From Pseudomonas hydrolytica (GTDB taxonomy: Bacteria > Pseudomonadota > Gammaproteobacteria > Pseudomonadales > Pseudomonadaceae): a stretch of DNA of 64,000 nt. This document shows positions 20,816 to 29,628 of this stretch, piece after piece. Position 1 is the stretch's first letter, and the number at the start of each line of letters is the position of its first letter. The translations under genes were made by a program, and so were the position numbers. Under the pieces are notes generated by a model. It saw nothing but the letters and a program-made list of their open reading frames with translations. It had not been told where the DNA came from and did not search any database. The stretch covers positions 310,001 through 374,000 of the forward strand of contig NZ_CP099397.1 of assembly GCF_021495345.1 (NCBI RefSeq). The letters are read 5' to 3'.

Positions 20816-22066
20816 ATGGATAACACAGCATTGACTGCATTGCAGTACGGCTTCGATACCTTCTACTTTCTGATCTGTGGTGCCCTGGTGATGTGGATGG
20901 CGGCGGGTTTTGCCATGCTCGAATCCGGCCTGGTGCGCGCCAAGAACACCACCGAGATCCTGACCAAGAACGTCGCGCTGTACGCCGTGGCCAGCGTCAT
21001 GTACCTGGTGATCGGCTACCACATCATGTATTCCAGCCCGGAAGGCGGCATCCTGCCGAGCCTGGGCTTCCTGATCGGTGACGAGAACACGGCCGAGGCC
21101 GTTCTGGCCGGTGGCGACGACGCCCCCTACTACTCGACCCGTTCGGACTTCTTCTTCCAGGTGGTATTCGCCGCGACCTGCATGTCGATCGTTTCCGGCG
21201 CCGTTGCCGAGCGCATGAAGCTGTGGGCCTTCCTCGCCTTCGCCGTGGTCATGACCGGCTTCATCTACCCGGTTCAGGGCTTCTGGAAATGGGGTTCGGG
21301 CTTCCTCAACGAAGCCGGCTTCCTCGACTTCGCCGGTTCCGGCGTGGTGCACATGGCCGGTGCTTCCGCTGCGCTGGCCGGTGTCCTGCTGCTCGGTGCA
21401 CGCAAGGGCAAGTACGGCTCGAACGGTCAGGTCAACGCCATTCCTGGCTGCAACCTGCCGCTGGCGACCCTGGGTACCTTCATCCTGTGGATGGGCTGGT
21501 TCGGCTTCAATGGCGGCTCGCAGCTGAAGATGAGCACCATCGAGGATGCCAACGCCGTGGCTCAGGTGTTCGTCAACACCAACATGGCCGCCGCCGGTGG
21601 CCTGATCGCCGCACTGATCGTGGCACGCATCCTGTTCGGCAAGGCCGACCTGACCATGGCCCTCAACGGTGCTCTGGCCGGCCTGGTGGCCATCACCGCT
21701 GAACCTCTGACCCCGAGCGCCCTGCAGGCCACCCTGATCGGCGGCGTCGGTGGCGCGCTGGTGGTGTTCTCCATCCTCGGTCTGGACAAGGTCAAGATCG
21801 ACGATCCGGTCGGCGCCATCTCCGTACACGGCGTGGTCGGCGTCTGGGGTCTGCTGGCGGTCTGCCTGACCAACAGCGACGCCACGCTGGGCGCTCAGCT
21901 GCTGGGCATCGCCAGCATCTTCGCCTGGGTCTTCGTCGCCAGCCTGATCGTCTGGAGCATCATCAAGGCGGTGATCGGCCTGCGCGTCAGCGAAGAGGAA
22001 GAATACGAGGGTGTGGATATCGCCGAGTGCGGTATGGAGGCCTACCCGGAATTCACCAACAAGTGA
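20816..22066 (+). CDS. amt: Ammonium transporter, Amt subtype unlike the usual Pseudomonas AmtB
   Basis: A 416-residue inner-membrane channel with eleven predicted helices that conducts NH3/NH4+. The twin pore histidines lie in VVHMAGASAALAG and SVHGVVGVWGLLA; the ESGLVRAKNT and AERMKLWAFLAF segments are family hallmarks. It lacks the cleaved signal peptide and the [26 protein letters not shown]-type first helix of enteric and Pseudomonas AmtB (pattern split here: [16 protein letters not shown]) and instead begins MDNTALTALQYGFDTFYFL. GAGGTG precedes the ATG. GlnK is the expected regulator. Probably acquired; see findings. Confidence 0.93.
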   Translation: MDNTALTALQYGFDTFYFLICGALVMWMAAGFAMLESGLVRAKNTTEILTKNVALYAVASVMYLVIGYHIMYSSPEGGILPSLGFLIGDENTAEAVLAGGDDAPYYSTRSDFFFQVVFAATCMSIVSGAVAERMKLWAFLAFAVVMTGFIYPVQGFWKWGSGFLNEAGFLDFAGSGVVHMAGASAALAGVLLLGARKGKYGSNGQVNAIPGCNLPLATLGTFILWMGWFGFNGGSQLKMSTIEDANAVAQVFVNTNMAAAGGLIAALIVARILFGKADLTMALNGALAGLVAITAEPLTPSALQATLIGGVGGALVVFSILGLDKVKIDDPVGAISVHGVVGVWGLLAVCLTNSDATLGAQLLGIASIFAWVFVASLIVWSIIKAVIGLRVSEEEEYEGVDIAECGMEAYPEFTNK

Positions 22067-22080
22067 CACGCCGGTAAATC

Positions 22081-22113
22081 ACAAAGGGCGCCTTCGGGCG
22101 CCCTTTGTTTTTT
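22081..22113 (+). terminator. Terminator of glnK-amt
   Basis: A 12-bp perfect stem (ACAAAGGGCGCC / GGCGCCCTTTGT) with a TTCG loop and a following run of T, 15 bp after the amt stop. Confidence 0.93.
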
Positions 22114-22164
22114 CCGGCGCCGCGCTAGAATGCGCGCGCTGGAGCCAACGGGAGTGAACCTGGG

Positions 22165-22590
22165 ATGTGGCAGCAACGCATTATCAGTCTGCGTCCGCGT
22201 GAGCGAGGTTTCCATCTGGTGACCGAGGAAGTGCTGGAATTATTGCCGGAACTGTCGCAAGTGCGTGTCGGTCTGTTGCATCTGTGGCTGCAGCACACCT
22301 CGGCGTCCTTGAGCGTCAACGAGAATGCCGACCCTGCGGTGCGTCGCGATTTCGAACGCTTCTTCAACCGCCTGGTACCGCAGGGTGAGGCGGGCTACGA
22401 ACACGATTACGAAGGGCCGGACGATCTGCCCGCGCACTTCAAGAGCAGTCTGCTGGGCTGTGCGCTGCAGCTGCCGATACAGGATGGACGCTTGGCGTTG
22501 GGCACCTGGCAGGGCATCTACCTGGGCGAGCACCGCGATCATGGCGGTAGTCGGCGAGTGGTGGCGACCCTGTACGGGGAGGCTATTTGA
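22165..22590 (+). CDS. YjbQ-family protein (UPF0047)
   Basis: A 141-residue small cytoplasmic protein with the conserved core [26 protein letters not shown] and the C-terminal [25 protein letters not shown]. Members form trimers, and some have been reported to have weak thiamine-phosphate synthase activity; the real function is unknown. ATG at 22165. sutA follows 77 bp downstream. Conserved position near amtB/glnK in pseudomonads. Confidence 0.85.
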   Translation: MWQQRIISLRPRERGFHLVTEEVLELLPELSQVRVGLLHLWLQHTSASLSVNENADPAVRRDFERFFNRLVPQGEAGYEHDYEGPDDLPAHFKSSLLGCALQLPIQDGRLALGTWQGIYLGEHRDHGGSRRVVATLYGEAI

Positions 22591-22667
22591 ATTTTTTCCG
22601 GCCGGGCAGTGAAGGCTGCACGGCTGGGCTATAACTAACCTGCTTTTCGCAAGTCATGAGGTTGAAC

Positions 22668-22991
22668 ATGAGCGACGAAGACCTGGAACAAGACGATCTG
22701 GAAGGGGCTGACGAGGACGACGGTGAGGAGCTGGCTGCCGCCGACGACGGTGACAGTGGCGACGACGACGGCGATGGCGAGATCGTAGCCAGCGGCAAGA
22801 AGAGCAAGGCCAAGGCCGTCGAAGTCGACGAGATGCCCAGCATCGAGGCCAAGCAGAAGGAGCGCGATGCCCTGGCTCGAGCGATGGAGGAGTTCCTCGC
22901 CCGTGGCGGCAAGGTGCAGGAGGTGGAGCCCAACGTGGTCGCCGACCCACCCAAGAAGCCCGACAGCAAATACGGCAGCCGCCCCATCTGA
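22668..22991 (+). CDS. sutA: SutA, RNA polymerase-binding growth-arrest regulator
   Basis: A 107-residue protein with a very acidic, disordered N-terminal half (DEDLEQDDLEGADEDDGEEL..), a lysine-rich linker, an alpha-helix (AKQKERDALARAMEEFLARGG) and the conserved tail NVVADPPKKPDSKYGSRPI. It matches P. aeruginosa SutA, which binds RNA polymerase and raises expression of rRNA and other genes in slowly growing cells. I prefer the ATG at 22668 to the one at 22656, because GAGGT lies 5 nt before it and the family starts with MS-E/D-E. A terminator follows. Confidence 0.88.
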   Translation: MSDEDLEQDDLEGADEDDGEELAAADDGDSGDDDGDGEIVASGKKSKAKAVEVDEMPSIEAKQKERDALARAMEEFLARGGKVQEVEPNVVADPPKKPDSKYGSRPI

Positions 22992-23008
22992 GGACGGCAC
23001 GCCACAAG

Positions 23009-23034
23009 AAACCCGCCCCTGTGGCGGGTTTTTT
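23009..23034 (+). terminator. Terminator of sutA
   Basis: Stem AAACCCGCC / GGCGGGTTT with loop CCTGT, ending in a T-run, 18 bp after the stop codon. Flanking CACAA and TTGTG extend the pairing. Confidence 0.9.
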
Positions 23035-23055
23035 GTGTTCAGTGGTGCGGGGTCG

Positions 23056-23120
23056 CGTAGGGTGCGCCGTGCGCACCGGTCTTGTTTGTCTATCAGGCGG
23101 TGCGCACGGCGCACCCTACG
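23056..23120. repeat. REP-like element with perfect 23-bp inverted repeat
   Basis: The arms at 23056-23078 and 23098-23120 are exact reverse complements (CGTAGGGTGCGC..GCGCACCG outward-in), with a 19-base spacer. It lies between convergent sutA and the HAD gene. It is the most perfect copy of the GTAGGGTGCGC family in the window. Confidence 0.85.
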
Positions 23121-23124
23121 GGAG

Positions 23125-23826
23125 TCAGCGTGTCCAGCTGCCCAGCAGCGCCGGCAGCTCGGCCAGGCTGGCGATCTGCGCATCCGGCGTGGTTTCGCCT
23201 TCCCAGATGCGCCCTTGCGGGTTGAACCAGATCGCCCGCATGCCGGCCGCCTGGGCACCGGCGATATCGTCGCTGGGGTGATCGCCGATATGCACGGCGC
23301 GTTCGGCGGCCACGCCGCCTGCGCGGCTGAGGGCTTCGCGGAAGGGTTTCGGATCGGGTTTGCCGATGCCCAGCTCTTCGGCGCACAGGGCGAAGCGGAA
23401 ATACTCCGATAGTCCCAGGCGGCGCACATCGGCATTGCCGTTGGTGATCACCCCGAGCATGAAGCGCTCGGCCAGGGCTTCCAGCGTCGGGTGCACTTCG
23501 GCGAATAGCTCGACCTGATGGCGGGCGTTGAGAAACACCTGAAAGCCGGCTTCGGCCAGTGCCTGTGCCTCACCGTGCGGATAACCCGCCTCTTCCAGGG
23601 CATGAAACAGAATGCGCCGGCGCAGCTCGCTCAGGCGGTGCTTGAGCATGGGCTCCGCGTTGAGCAGGCGGCTGCGTACCGTCCACAGGTGCTCGACCGG
23701 CACCGCGCCCAGGCGCGGCGCATGCAGGGCCAGCCAGTTGCGCAGGGCCGCCTCGGCGTCCTGCATCACCGGCGTGACGTCCCACAGGGTGTCGTCGAGG
23801 TCGAAGGTGATCAGTTCAATGCTCAT
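23125..23826 (-). CDS. HAD-superfamily hydrolase (YigB-like)
   Basis: A 233-residue haloacid-dehalogenase-type phosphatase. Motif I is DLDDTLWD (nucleophile D9 and acid D11), motif II is the threonine in GVITNGNAD, motif III is the lysine in [10 protein letters not shown], and motif IV is HIGDHPSDD. The C1 helical cap fits YigB-type enzymes that hydrolyse FMN and sugar phosphates; the substrate here is unknown. Its ATG overlaps the xerC stop (ATGA), so it is the last gene of the lptM-lysA-dapF-DUF484-xerC operon. Confidence 0.92.
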   Translation of the reverse strand: MSIELITFDLDDTLWDVTPVMQDAEAALRNWLALHAPRLGAVPVEHLWTVRSRLLNAEPMLKHRLSELRRRILFHALEEAGYPHGEAQALAEAGFQVFLNARHQVELFAEVHPTLEALAERFMLGVITNGNADVRRLGLSEYFRFALCAEELGIGKPDPKPFREALSRAGGVAAERAVHIGDHPSDDIAGAQAAGMRAIWFNPQGRIWEGETTPDAQIASLAELPALLGSWTR

Positions 23827-24725
23827 TCGGAACCGCCTTTGCGCTTGGCGCGCGGATGGGCCTGATCATAGACAGTGGCCAGGTGCTGGAAGTCCAGGTG
23901 GGTGTAGATCTGCGTGGTGGCGATGTCGGCGTGGCCGAGCAGCTCCTGCACCGCGCGCAGGTCCTGTGAGGATTCCAGCATATGACTGGCGAAGCTGTGG
24001 CGCAGCATGTGCGGATGCAGGTGCTGGCCCAGCTCGCGTACGCCGGCCTGGCGCACGCGCAGCTGCACCGCGCGCGGCCCCAGGCGGCGTCCCTGCTGGC
24101 TGATGAACACGGCGCCATCGCTGGGGCCTGCCAGCTTGCGCAGCGGCAGCCACTGCTCCAGGGCCTGGCGCGCCATGCTGCCGACCGGCAGCTCGCGCGT
24201 CTTGTTGCCCTTGCCGCGCACGCGCACCAGGCCGGCCGGCAGGTCGAGACCATCGAGATCGAGGCCGACCAGCTCCGACAGGCGCAGGCCGGAGGAATAG
24301 AACAGCTCGAGCATGGCCTGATCGCGGCGGGCGATGAAGTCGTCCTCCACCGCACCGTCGAGCAGCTGCGCACTGCGGTCGGCGTCCAGCGTGCGCGGCA
24401 GGCGGCGTTCGCGTTTCGGCGGGCTCAGGCCGGCGGCCGGGTCGTGGCGGCACAGGCCCTCGCGCAGCAGGTATTGGTACAGGCCGCGGGTGGCCGAGAG
24501 CAGGCGTGCGAGGCTGCGGCTGGCCAGGCCCTGGGCATGCAGGCGGGCGATCAGGCGGCGCAGGCTGCGGGTATCCAGCGCGGCCCAGTCGCTCAGGCCT
24601 TCCGCTTCGCAGAAGGCCAGCAGCTTGCCGAGATCACGGTGGTAGCCGTCGAGGGTATGCACCGACACCTGGCGCTCGCGGCGCAGGTGTTCAAGGTAGG
24701 CGTCGAGATGGGCTTCAAGTGTCAC
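23823..24725 (-). CDS. xerC: Tyrosine recombinase XerC (chromosome dimer resolution)
   Basis: A 300-residue recombinase that, with XerD and FtsK, resolves chromosome dimers at dif. The N-terminal SAM-like domain ([22 protein letters not shown]) is followed by the catalytic domain with the arginine in [13 protein letters not shown], the [12 protein letters not shown] box, [11 protein letters not shown] and the nucleophile tyrosine in IYTH. I choose the GTG at 24725 because homology begins there; the frame upstream to 24770 only translates a REP-like palindrome. It overlaps the HAD gene by 4 bp. Confidence 0.93.
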   Translation of the reverse strand: MTLEAHLDAYLEHLRRERQVSVHTLDGYHRDLGKLLAFCEAEGLSDWAALDTRSLRRLIARLHAQGLASRSLARLLSATRGLYQYLLREGLCRHDPAAGLSPPKRERRLPRTLDADRSAQLLDGAVEDDFIARRDQAMLELFYSSGLRLSELVGLDLDGLDLPAGLVRVRGKGNKTRELPVGSMARQALEQWLPLRKLAGPSDGAVFISQQGRRLGPRAVQLRVRQAGVRELGQHLHPHMLRHSFASHMLESSQDLRAVQELLGHADIATTQIYTHLDFQHLATVYDQAHPRAKRKGGSE

Positions 24726-24749
24726 GTGCCGGGTTCCGAACGGACCGAT

Positions 24750-24779
24750 GGTGGATGAGCTGTGCGCCATCCACCCTAC
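24750..24779. repeat. REP-like hairpin upstream of xerC
   Basis: Arms GGTGGATG (24750-24757) and CATCCACC (24768-24775), ending in the family motif CACCCTAC. It lies between the DUF484 gene and xerC inside the operon and has no T-tract. Confidence 0.65.
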
Positions 24780-24784
24780 ACGAT

Positions 24785-25483
24785 CTAGCGTACCGAGCGC
24801 AGCGGTGTGGAAAAACTCGGCACCACGCGCGCCAGCACTTCGGCGATATAGCCGAGGAACAGGGTGCCCAGCGAGCTCTTGTAATGCTGCGGGTCGGCGC
24901 TGCCGATGGCCAGCACGCCATGCAGGCCCTGGTGACTGAGGCTGACCACGGCAGCGGAGCCGACCTGGGCGGCCTCGTCCTTGCCGAAGAGGAATTCCAG
25001 CTCGTGCGGACGCAGCACGCCGCAGATGGTCTTGCCGCCGCTGAGCAGGCCGCCGATCTGCTGGTGGGCTTCGGCCGAACTAACCGAGCGGCCCACCGGC
25101 AGCTTGCTGTCGCTGAACAGGATCAGGCCGACGAAAGGCACCTGAAACTCGCGACGCAGGCTGTCCTCCACTGCGCCGACCACCTCTTCCAGGCTGCCGG
25201 CATCGAGCAGGTCGAGCACCAGGCGACGGGTCTTGTCGAACAGACGGTCGTTGTCGCGGGCCACGTCCATCAGCTGGCCGAGGCGGTGGCGCATCTCGAT
25301 GTTGCGTTCGCGCAGCAGCTTGACCTGGCGTTCGACCAGCGACACGGCATTGCCGGGCTGGTGCGGAATACGCAGTTCCGGAATCAGCTCCTCATGGTCG
25401 ATGAAGAATTCCGGATGCAGGCGCAGATAGGCCGCGACGGTTTCCGAATCGAGCGGTTTGGGCGAATCCTGCTGGTCGGTCAT
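24785..25483 (-). CDS. DUF484-family protein
   Basis: A 232-residue cytoplasmic protein. The N-terminus ([30 protein letters not shown]) and the coiled-coil [25 protein letters not shown] lead into a GAF-like domain ([16 protein letters not shown] ... [28 protein letters not shown]). The family is consistently found between dapF and xerC, and its function is unknown. The ATG at 25483 overlaps the dapF stop by 4 bp. Confidence 0.9.
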   Translation of the reverse strand: MTDQQDSPKPLDSETVAAYLRLHPEFFIDHEELIPELRIPHQPGNAVSLVERQVKLLRERNIEMRHRLGQLMDVARDNDRLFDKTRRLVLDLLDAGSLEEVVGAVEDSLRREFQVPFVGLILFSDSKLPVGRSVSSAEAHQQIGGLLSGGKTICGVLRPHELEFLFGKDEAAQVGSAAVVSLSHQGLHGVLAIGSADPQHYKSSLGTLFLGYIAEVLARVVPSFSTPLRSVR

Positions 25484-26310
25484 AGGCGAACCTGTCCTTC
25501 GTATACGCGGGCAGCGGGCCCGGTCATCATAACCGGCTGACCTTCGCCTGCCCATTCGATGGACAGTTTGCCGCCTGGCAGTTCCAGTTGCACGGGCGAA
25601 TCCATCCAGCCCTGGCGAATCGCCGCGACCGCGGCGGCGCAGGCGCCGGTGCCGCAGGCCTGGGTTTCGCCGGCGCCGCGCTCCCACACGCGCAGGCGCG
25701 CATGCTTGCGGTCCAGCACCTGCAGGAAGCCGACGTTGACCCGCTGCGGAAAGCGCGGGTGATGTTCCAGCTTCGGTCCGAGGGTGTGCACCGGGGCGCT
25801 GTCGACGTTGTCGACGCGCAGCACGGCATGCGGGTTGCCCATCGACAGCGCAGCCAGCTCGACGCTCTGACCTTCGACGTCGACGCGATAGGTCAGCGCC
25901 GCCTGCTCGGCCTGGAACGGCACCTGCGCCGGCTCCAGACGCGGTGCGCCCATGTTGACGCAGACCTGGCCGTCGTTCTGCACGCGCAGTTCGATCACGC
26001 CGCTCTTGGTCTCGACGCGAATGGTCTTCTTGGTGGTCAGGCGCTTGTCCAGCACGAAGCGGGCGAAGCAGCGCGCGCCGTTGCCGCACTGCTCCACCTC
26101 GGAGCCGTCGGAGTTGAAGATGCGGTAGCGGAAGTCGACGTCCGGGTGGCTCGGCGGTTCGACGATCAGCAACTGATCGAAGCCGACGCCGGTGTGACGG
26201 TCGCCCCACTGCTTGGCATGTTTGGGTTGCACGTGGGCATGCTGACTGATCAGGTCGAGGACCATGAAGTCATTGCCCAGGCCGTGCATCTTGGTAAAGC
26301 GCAATAGCAT
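25480..26310 (-). CDS. dapF: Diaminopimelate epimerase
   Basis: A 276-residue PLP-independent epimerase that converts LL- to meso-diaminopimelate for lysine and peptidoglycan. The two catalytic cysteines lie in [12 protein letters not shown] and [11 protein letters not shown]. The N-terminus [19 protein letters not shown] is diagnostic. It follows lysA by 10 bp and overlaps the next gene by ATGA, giving a lysine-branch operon. Confidence 0.97.
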   Translation of the reverse strand: MLLRFTKMHGLGNDFMVLDLISQHAHVQPKHAKQWGDRHTGVGFDQLLIVEPPSHPDVDFRYRIFNSDGSEVEQCGNGARCFARFVLDKRLTTKKTIRVETKSGVIELRVQNDGQVCVNMGAPRLEPAQVPFQAEQAALTYRVDVEGQSVELAALSMGNPHAVLRVDNVDSAPVHTLGPKLEHHPRFPQRVNVGFLQVLDRKHARLRVWERGAGETQACGTGACAAAVAAIRQGWMDSPVQLELPGGKLSIEWAGEGQPVMMTGPAARVYEGQVRL

Positions 26311-26320
26311 GGCGTCGCCC

Positions 26321-27568
26321 TCAGGCCGGCAGCAGGCTTTCGCCGGCGTAGAGCTCTTGGACGGTCTCGCGGCGACGCACTTCATAAGCCTGTTCGCCGT
26401 CCACCAGCACCTCGGCGGCGCGGCCGCGGGTGTTGTAGTTGGAGCTCATGACGAAACCGTAGGCGCCGGCCGAACGCACGGCCAGCAGGTCGCCTTCTTC
26501 CAGCACCAGCTGGCGGTCCTTGGCCAGGAAGTCGCCGGTCTCGCAGATCGGCCCGACCAGGTCGTAGTGGCGCGCTTCGCCGTCACGCGGCTGCACCGGC
26601 GAAACGTCCATCCAGGCCTGGTACAAGGCCGGGCGGATCAGGTCGTTCATCGCCGCATCGATGATGGCGAAGTCCTTGTGCTCGGTGTGCTTGAGGTATT
26701 CCACCTGGGTCAGCAGCACGCCGGCATTGGCCACGATGAAGCGGCCCGGTTCGAACACCAGGGCCAGATCGCGGCCTGCCAGGCGTTTGCGCACGGCGGC
26801 GATGTAATCGCCGGCCAGCGGCGGCTGTTCGTCGCGATACTGCACGCCGAGGCCGCCGCCCAGGTCCAGGTGCCTGATGTGGATGCCGCGGGCGGCCAGC
26901 CGGTCGACCAGCAGCAGCAGGCGGTCCAGGGCATCGAGGAAGGGTTCGAGGGTGGTCAGCTGCGAGCCGATATGGCAGTCGACGCCGACCACCTCCAGGT
27001 TCGGCAGCTCGGCGGCGCGGGCGTAGACCGCCTCGGCCTGCTCGATGTCGATGCCGAACTTGTTTTCCTTGAGGCCGGTGGAAATGTACGGGTGGGTGCC
27101 GGCGTCCACGTCCGGGTTGACCCGCAGCGACACCGGCGCCTTCAGACCCAGTTCGGCGGCAACCTTCTGCAGGCGCTCCAGCTCGACGCTGGACTCGACG
27201 TTGAAGCAGTGCACGCCCACTTCGAGGGCGCGGCGCATGTCGTCGCGGCTCTTGCCGACGCCGGAGAAGACGATGCGGCTCGGCTCGCCACCGGCGGCCA
27301 GCACGCGCTCCAGCTCACCGCTGGAGACGATGTCGAAGCCGGCGCCGAGGCGGGCCAGGACGTTCAGCACGCCAAGGTTGGAGTTGGCCTTGACCGCGAA
27401 GCAGACCAGATGCGGCATGCCGGACAGGGCATCGGCATAGGCGCGGTACTGCGCCTCGATATGGGCGCGCGAGTAGACGTAGGTGGGTGTGCCGAAGCGC
27501 TGGGCCAGCGCGGACAAGGCGACACCTTCCGCGAACAGCTCGCCGTCGCGGTAGGTAAAGGCTTCCAT
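26321..27568 (-). CDS. lysA: Diaminopimelate decarboxylase
   Basis: A 415-residue PLP fold-type III enzyme that decarboxylates meso-diaminopimelate to L-lysine. The PLP lysine lies in [22 protein letters not shown], the DLGGGLG phosphate loop, EPGR and the intersubunit CETGDFLA block are present. The ATG at 27568 has GGAGCACC upstream. Directly downstream of lptM (11 bp) and upstream of dapF. Confidence 0.97.
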   Translation of the reverse strand: MEAFTYRDGELFAEGVALSALAQRFGTPTYVYSRAHIEAQYRAYADALSGMPHLVCFAVKANSNLGVLNVLARLGAGFDIVSSGELERVLAAGGEPSRIVFSGVGKSRDDMRRALEVGVHCFNVESSVELERLQKVAAELGLKAPVSLRVNPDVDAGTHPYISTGLKENKFGIDIEQAEAVYARAAELPNLEVVGVDCHIGSQLTTLEPFLDALDRLLLLVDRLAARGIHIRHLDLGGGLGVQYRDEQPPLAGDYIAAVRKRLAGRDLALVFEPGRFIVANAGVLLTQVEYLKHTEHKDFAIIDAAMNDLIRPALYQAWMDVSPVQPRDGEARHYDLVGPICETGDFLAKDRQLVLEEGDLLAVRSAGAYGFVMSSNYNTRGRAAEVLVDGEQAYEVRRRETVQELYAGESLLPA

Positions 27569-27579
27569 GGGGTGCTCCT

Positions 27580-27705
27580 TCAGAGTTCGAAACGGTCTCG
27601 GCTGTTACCGGCGTTTTCGTCGCCCGGCAGATACAGCGGGCCTTTCTGACCGCAGCCGGCCAGCAGGCAGACGGCGGCGAGGAGCGCGAGGGTCAGTCGC
27701 TTCAT
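27580..27705 (-). CDS. lptM: LptM (YifL/LppL) small lipoprotein
   Basis: A 41-residue lipoprotein precursor. A short signal peptide with lipobox LLAGC gives a mature N-terminal cysteine followed by the conserved GQKGPLYLP motif and the short tail [14 protein letters not shown]. In E. coli LptM assists disulfide assembly of the LPS translocon LptD; the same role is inferred here. Previously known in Pseudomonas as the lppL gene before lysA. It is the first gene of the lysA-dapF-xerC operon and is easy to miss because of its size. Confidence 0.9.
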   Translation of the reverse strand: MKRLTLALLAAVCLLAGCGQKGPLYLPGDENAGNSRDRFEL

Positions 27706-27739
27706 GGGACGGTCCTTGAATAAGCGTGAATTGCGCCCG

Positions 27740-27768
27740 AGTATACCGACCCCCCGTCACCTTGCCTA
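27740..27768 (-). promoter_or_regulatory. Sigma-70-like promoter of the lptM-lysA operon
   Basis: Reading leftwards: -35 TAGGCA (27763-27768), 17-bp spacer, -10 TATACT (27740-27745). The predicted start lies about 28 nt before the lptM ATG. Four of six -35 bases and five of six -10 bases match consensus. Confidence 0.55.
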
Positions 27769-27884
27769 TGCGCCCGGCGCCCGCCCGGCGGGGCGCTGGC
27801 CCAATTGGCGCCTTGGCCTGACGCGACCTCGCGCGGCATTTGCGCCGGCTTGGGTTAGCATTTCGCCAACACCCAGGAGGCTCG

Positions 27885-28922
27885 ATGGAAAATCCCACGA
27901 CGCTGGCCGGTTCGGTCTCGGTGGCTTACCTGCAGGGCCTGGTCGATCACCTGCAGCGCCAGGGCGTAGCCCCTGCGGCGCTGCTCGCCCACGCCCAGCT
28001 GACCCCGGACGTGCTGACCCAGCGTGACCAGCGTATCGCCGCCAGCGCCTACCTGACGCTGCTCGGCGAAGCGGTGCGCTACAGCGCGGACGACTGTCTC
28101 GGGCTGCATCTGGGCGAGTCGGTGCGCCCTGGCTACTACGGCGTGCTCGGCTACCTGATCATGAGTTGCGCGACGCTGGCCGACGCACTGCACCGGCAGG
28201 CGCGCTATGCCTCGCTGGTGGGCAATCTGGGCCTGGTCGGGCTCGACGACGAACCGCCGCGCCCGGGGTGCGAGGCGCAGGTGGCGCACACCTGGCAACC
28301 CTTGCTGGCGCAGCAGCAGCGCCAGCTGAGCGAGGAGACGCTGGCCGGCTGGGTCAGCTTCGGGCGCTGGATCAGCGGGCTGGACATCGCACCGACCGAA
28401 GTGCGTTTTCAGCATTCGGCGCCGGCCGATACCTCCGAGCACGCGCGGATCTTTCGCTGTCCGGTGCTGTTCGATCAGGCTGACAACGCCCTGGTGTTTC
28501 CCAAGCGTCTGCTGGCCGCGCCGCTGGGGCAGGCCGATGCCCAGGTGCGTCGCATGCTCGACGCCTATGCCGAACGCCTGCTCGCCGAGCTGAACCAGGG
28601 CCACAGCGTGCTCGACCGGGCGCGCCTGGAGCTGGCGCGACAACTGCCCGAGCGGGGACCGGATCTGGAGACGATCGCCAGCGCCCTGGCGCTAAGCCCA
28701 CGTACCCTGCAGCGGCGTCTGCGCGAGGCGGGGCTGTCGTTCAGCCAGCTGGTGGACGAAACCCGCCAGCAACTGGTGCTGCACTACCTGCGCGACCCGG
28801 CGCTGGAGCTGGCCGAAATCGCCTTTCTGGTCGGTTTCAGCGAGCCAGGTTCGCTGGCGCGGGCGTTTCGTCGCTGGACGGGAGGGAGCCCGGGCGAGTA
28901 CCGTCGCCACCTTCTTGGCTAG
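27885..28922 (+). CDS. AraC-family regulator with AraC_binding_2/ArgR-OruR-like N-terminal domain
   Basis: A 345-residue regulator. The N-terminal effector domain (YLQGLVDHLQRQGVAPAALL ... YYGVLGYLIMSCATLADAL) resembles the OruR/FAD-type AraC group, and the C-terminal double helix-turn-helix is IASALALSPRTLQRRLREAG with ELAEIAFLVGFSEPGSLARAFRRWTG. The ATG at 27885 has a perfect AGGAGG. It is divergent from lptM and lies before cyaY; I do not recall it at this place in P. aeruginosa, so it may be a lineage insertion. The target is unknown. Confidence 0.87.
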   Translation: MENPTTLAGSVSVAYLQGLVDHLQRQGVAPAALLAHAQLTPDVLTQRDQRIAASAYLTLLGEAVRYSADDCLGLHLGESVRPGYYGVLGYLIMSCATLADALHRQARYASLVGNLGLVGLDDEPPRPGCEAQVAHTWQPLLAQQQRQLSEETLAGWVSFGRWISGLDIAPTEVRFQHSAPADTSEHARIFRCPVLFDQADNALVFPKRLLAAPLGQADAQVRRMLDAYAERLLAELNQGHSVLDRARLELARQLPERGPDLETIASALALSPRTLQRRLREAGLSFSQLVDETRQQLVLHYLRDPALELAEIAFLVGFSEPGSLARAFRRWTGGSPGEYRRHLLG

Positions 28923-28991
28923 GCTGGTTAGTCCGGTCTGGCGTTTTCGCCTAATTTTTCTGCAGTCGCTGCACCTTGTGAGGACAACCCG

Positions 28992-29324
28992 ATGAGCCTG
29001 AGCGAAGCCCGCTTCCACGATCTGGTCGATGCCACCCAGCAGGCGGTGGAGGACATCTTTGACGACAGCGGTCTGGACGTCGATCTGGAGAACAGCGCCG
29101 GCGTACTCACGGTGCGCTTCGACAACGGCAGCCAACTGATTTTCAGCCGCCAGGAGCCGATCCGTCAGCTGTGGCTGGCGGCGCGCTCGGGGGGCTACCA
29201 CTTCGATTACGACGAGGCCGAAGGGCGCTGGATCTGCGACAGCAGCGACGAGCAGCTGGGCGAGATGCTGGTGCGCATCACGCTGGAACAGTCCGGTGCC
29301 GAGCTGGAGTTCGATGAGCTCTGA
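28992..29324 (+). CDS. cyaY: Frataxin homologue CyaY
   Basis: A 110-residue iron-binding protein that modulates IscS-dependent Fe-S cluster assembly. It has the acidic first helix (FHDLVDATQQAVEDIFDDSGLDVDLE) and the conserved strands LTVRFDNGSQLIFSRQEPIRQLWLAARSGGYHFDYD. ATG 28992 with GAGGACAA upstream. The next small gene starts inside its 3' end. Confidence 0.95.
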   Translation: MSLSEARFHDLVDATQQAVEDIFDDSGLDVDLENSAGVLTVRFDNGSQLIFSRQEPIRQLWLAARSGGYHFDYDEAEGRWICDSSDEQLGEMLVRITLEQSGAELEFDEL

Positions 29325-29511
29325 TTCTGCCGACAGGCCGCTGGAGTCGCCGTGCCGCCGCCAGTGTTGCCTGGACGAGCACGACCAGTGCCTGGGCTGC
29401 GGCCGCACCCTGCAGGAGATTCTCGATTGGGGCGCGGCCGACAACGCACGGCGCCGGCAGATCGCCGCGGCGGCCGAACAGCGTCTGCGTCAGCGCCGGT
29501 CGCCCCCCTGA
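29314..29511 (+). CDS. DUF1289-family cysteine-rich small protein
   Basis: A 65-residue protein with the motif SPCRRQCCLDEHDQCLGCGRT, a conserved cysteine set resembling a small metal or Fe-S site, and an arginine-rich tail. The likely start is the ATG at 29314, which overlaps the cyaY 3' end by 11 bp and suggests translational coupling; an in-frame ATG at 29296 is the alternative. The function is unknown, but coupling to frataxin fits an iron or Fe-S link, by inference. Confidence 0.75.
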   Translation: MSSDSADRPLESPCRRQCCLDEHDQCLGCGRTLQEILDWGAADNARRRQIAAAAEQRLRQRRSPP

Positions 29512-29567
29512 CCGAGCGGTCTTGTTTATTTGTCCGGCTGTGTTAGGGTCGGAGCAACATTCAGCTG

Positions 29568-29597
29568 AACCCCGCCTTCGGGCGGGGTTTTGTTTTT
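29568..29597 (+). terminator. Terminator after cyaY-DUF1289, close before rnk
   Basis: Stem AACCCCGCC / GGCGGGGTT with a TTCG loop, followed by TTGTTTTTT. It lies 56 bp after the DUF1289 stop and only 31 bp before the rnk start, so any rnk transcript from an upstream promoter must pass it. Confidence 0.9.
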
Positions 29598-29628
29598 TGA
29601 GCCTCACGCAAGGAGTCCGCCCGGCATC

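Noticed and set aside
23823..24770. XerC as part of a prophage or integron
   Set aside because: It lies in the conserved dapF-xerC operon with no att sites or phage genes; it is the housekeeping recombinase.
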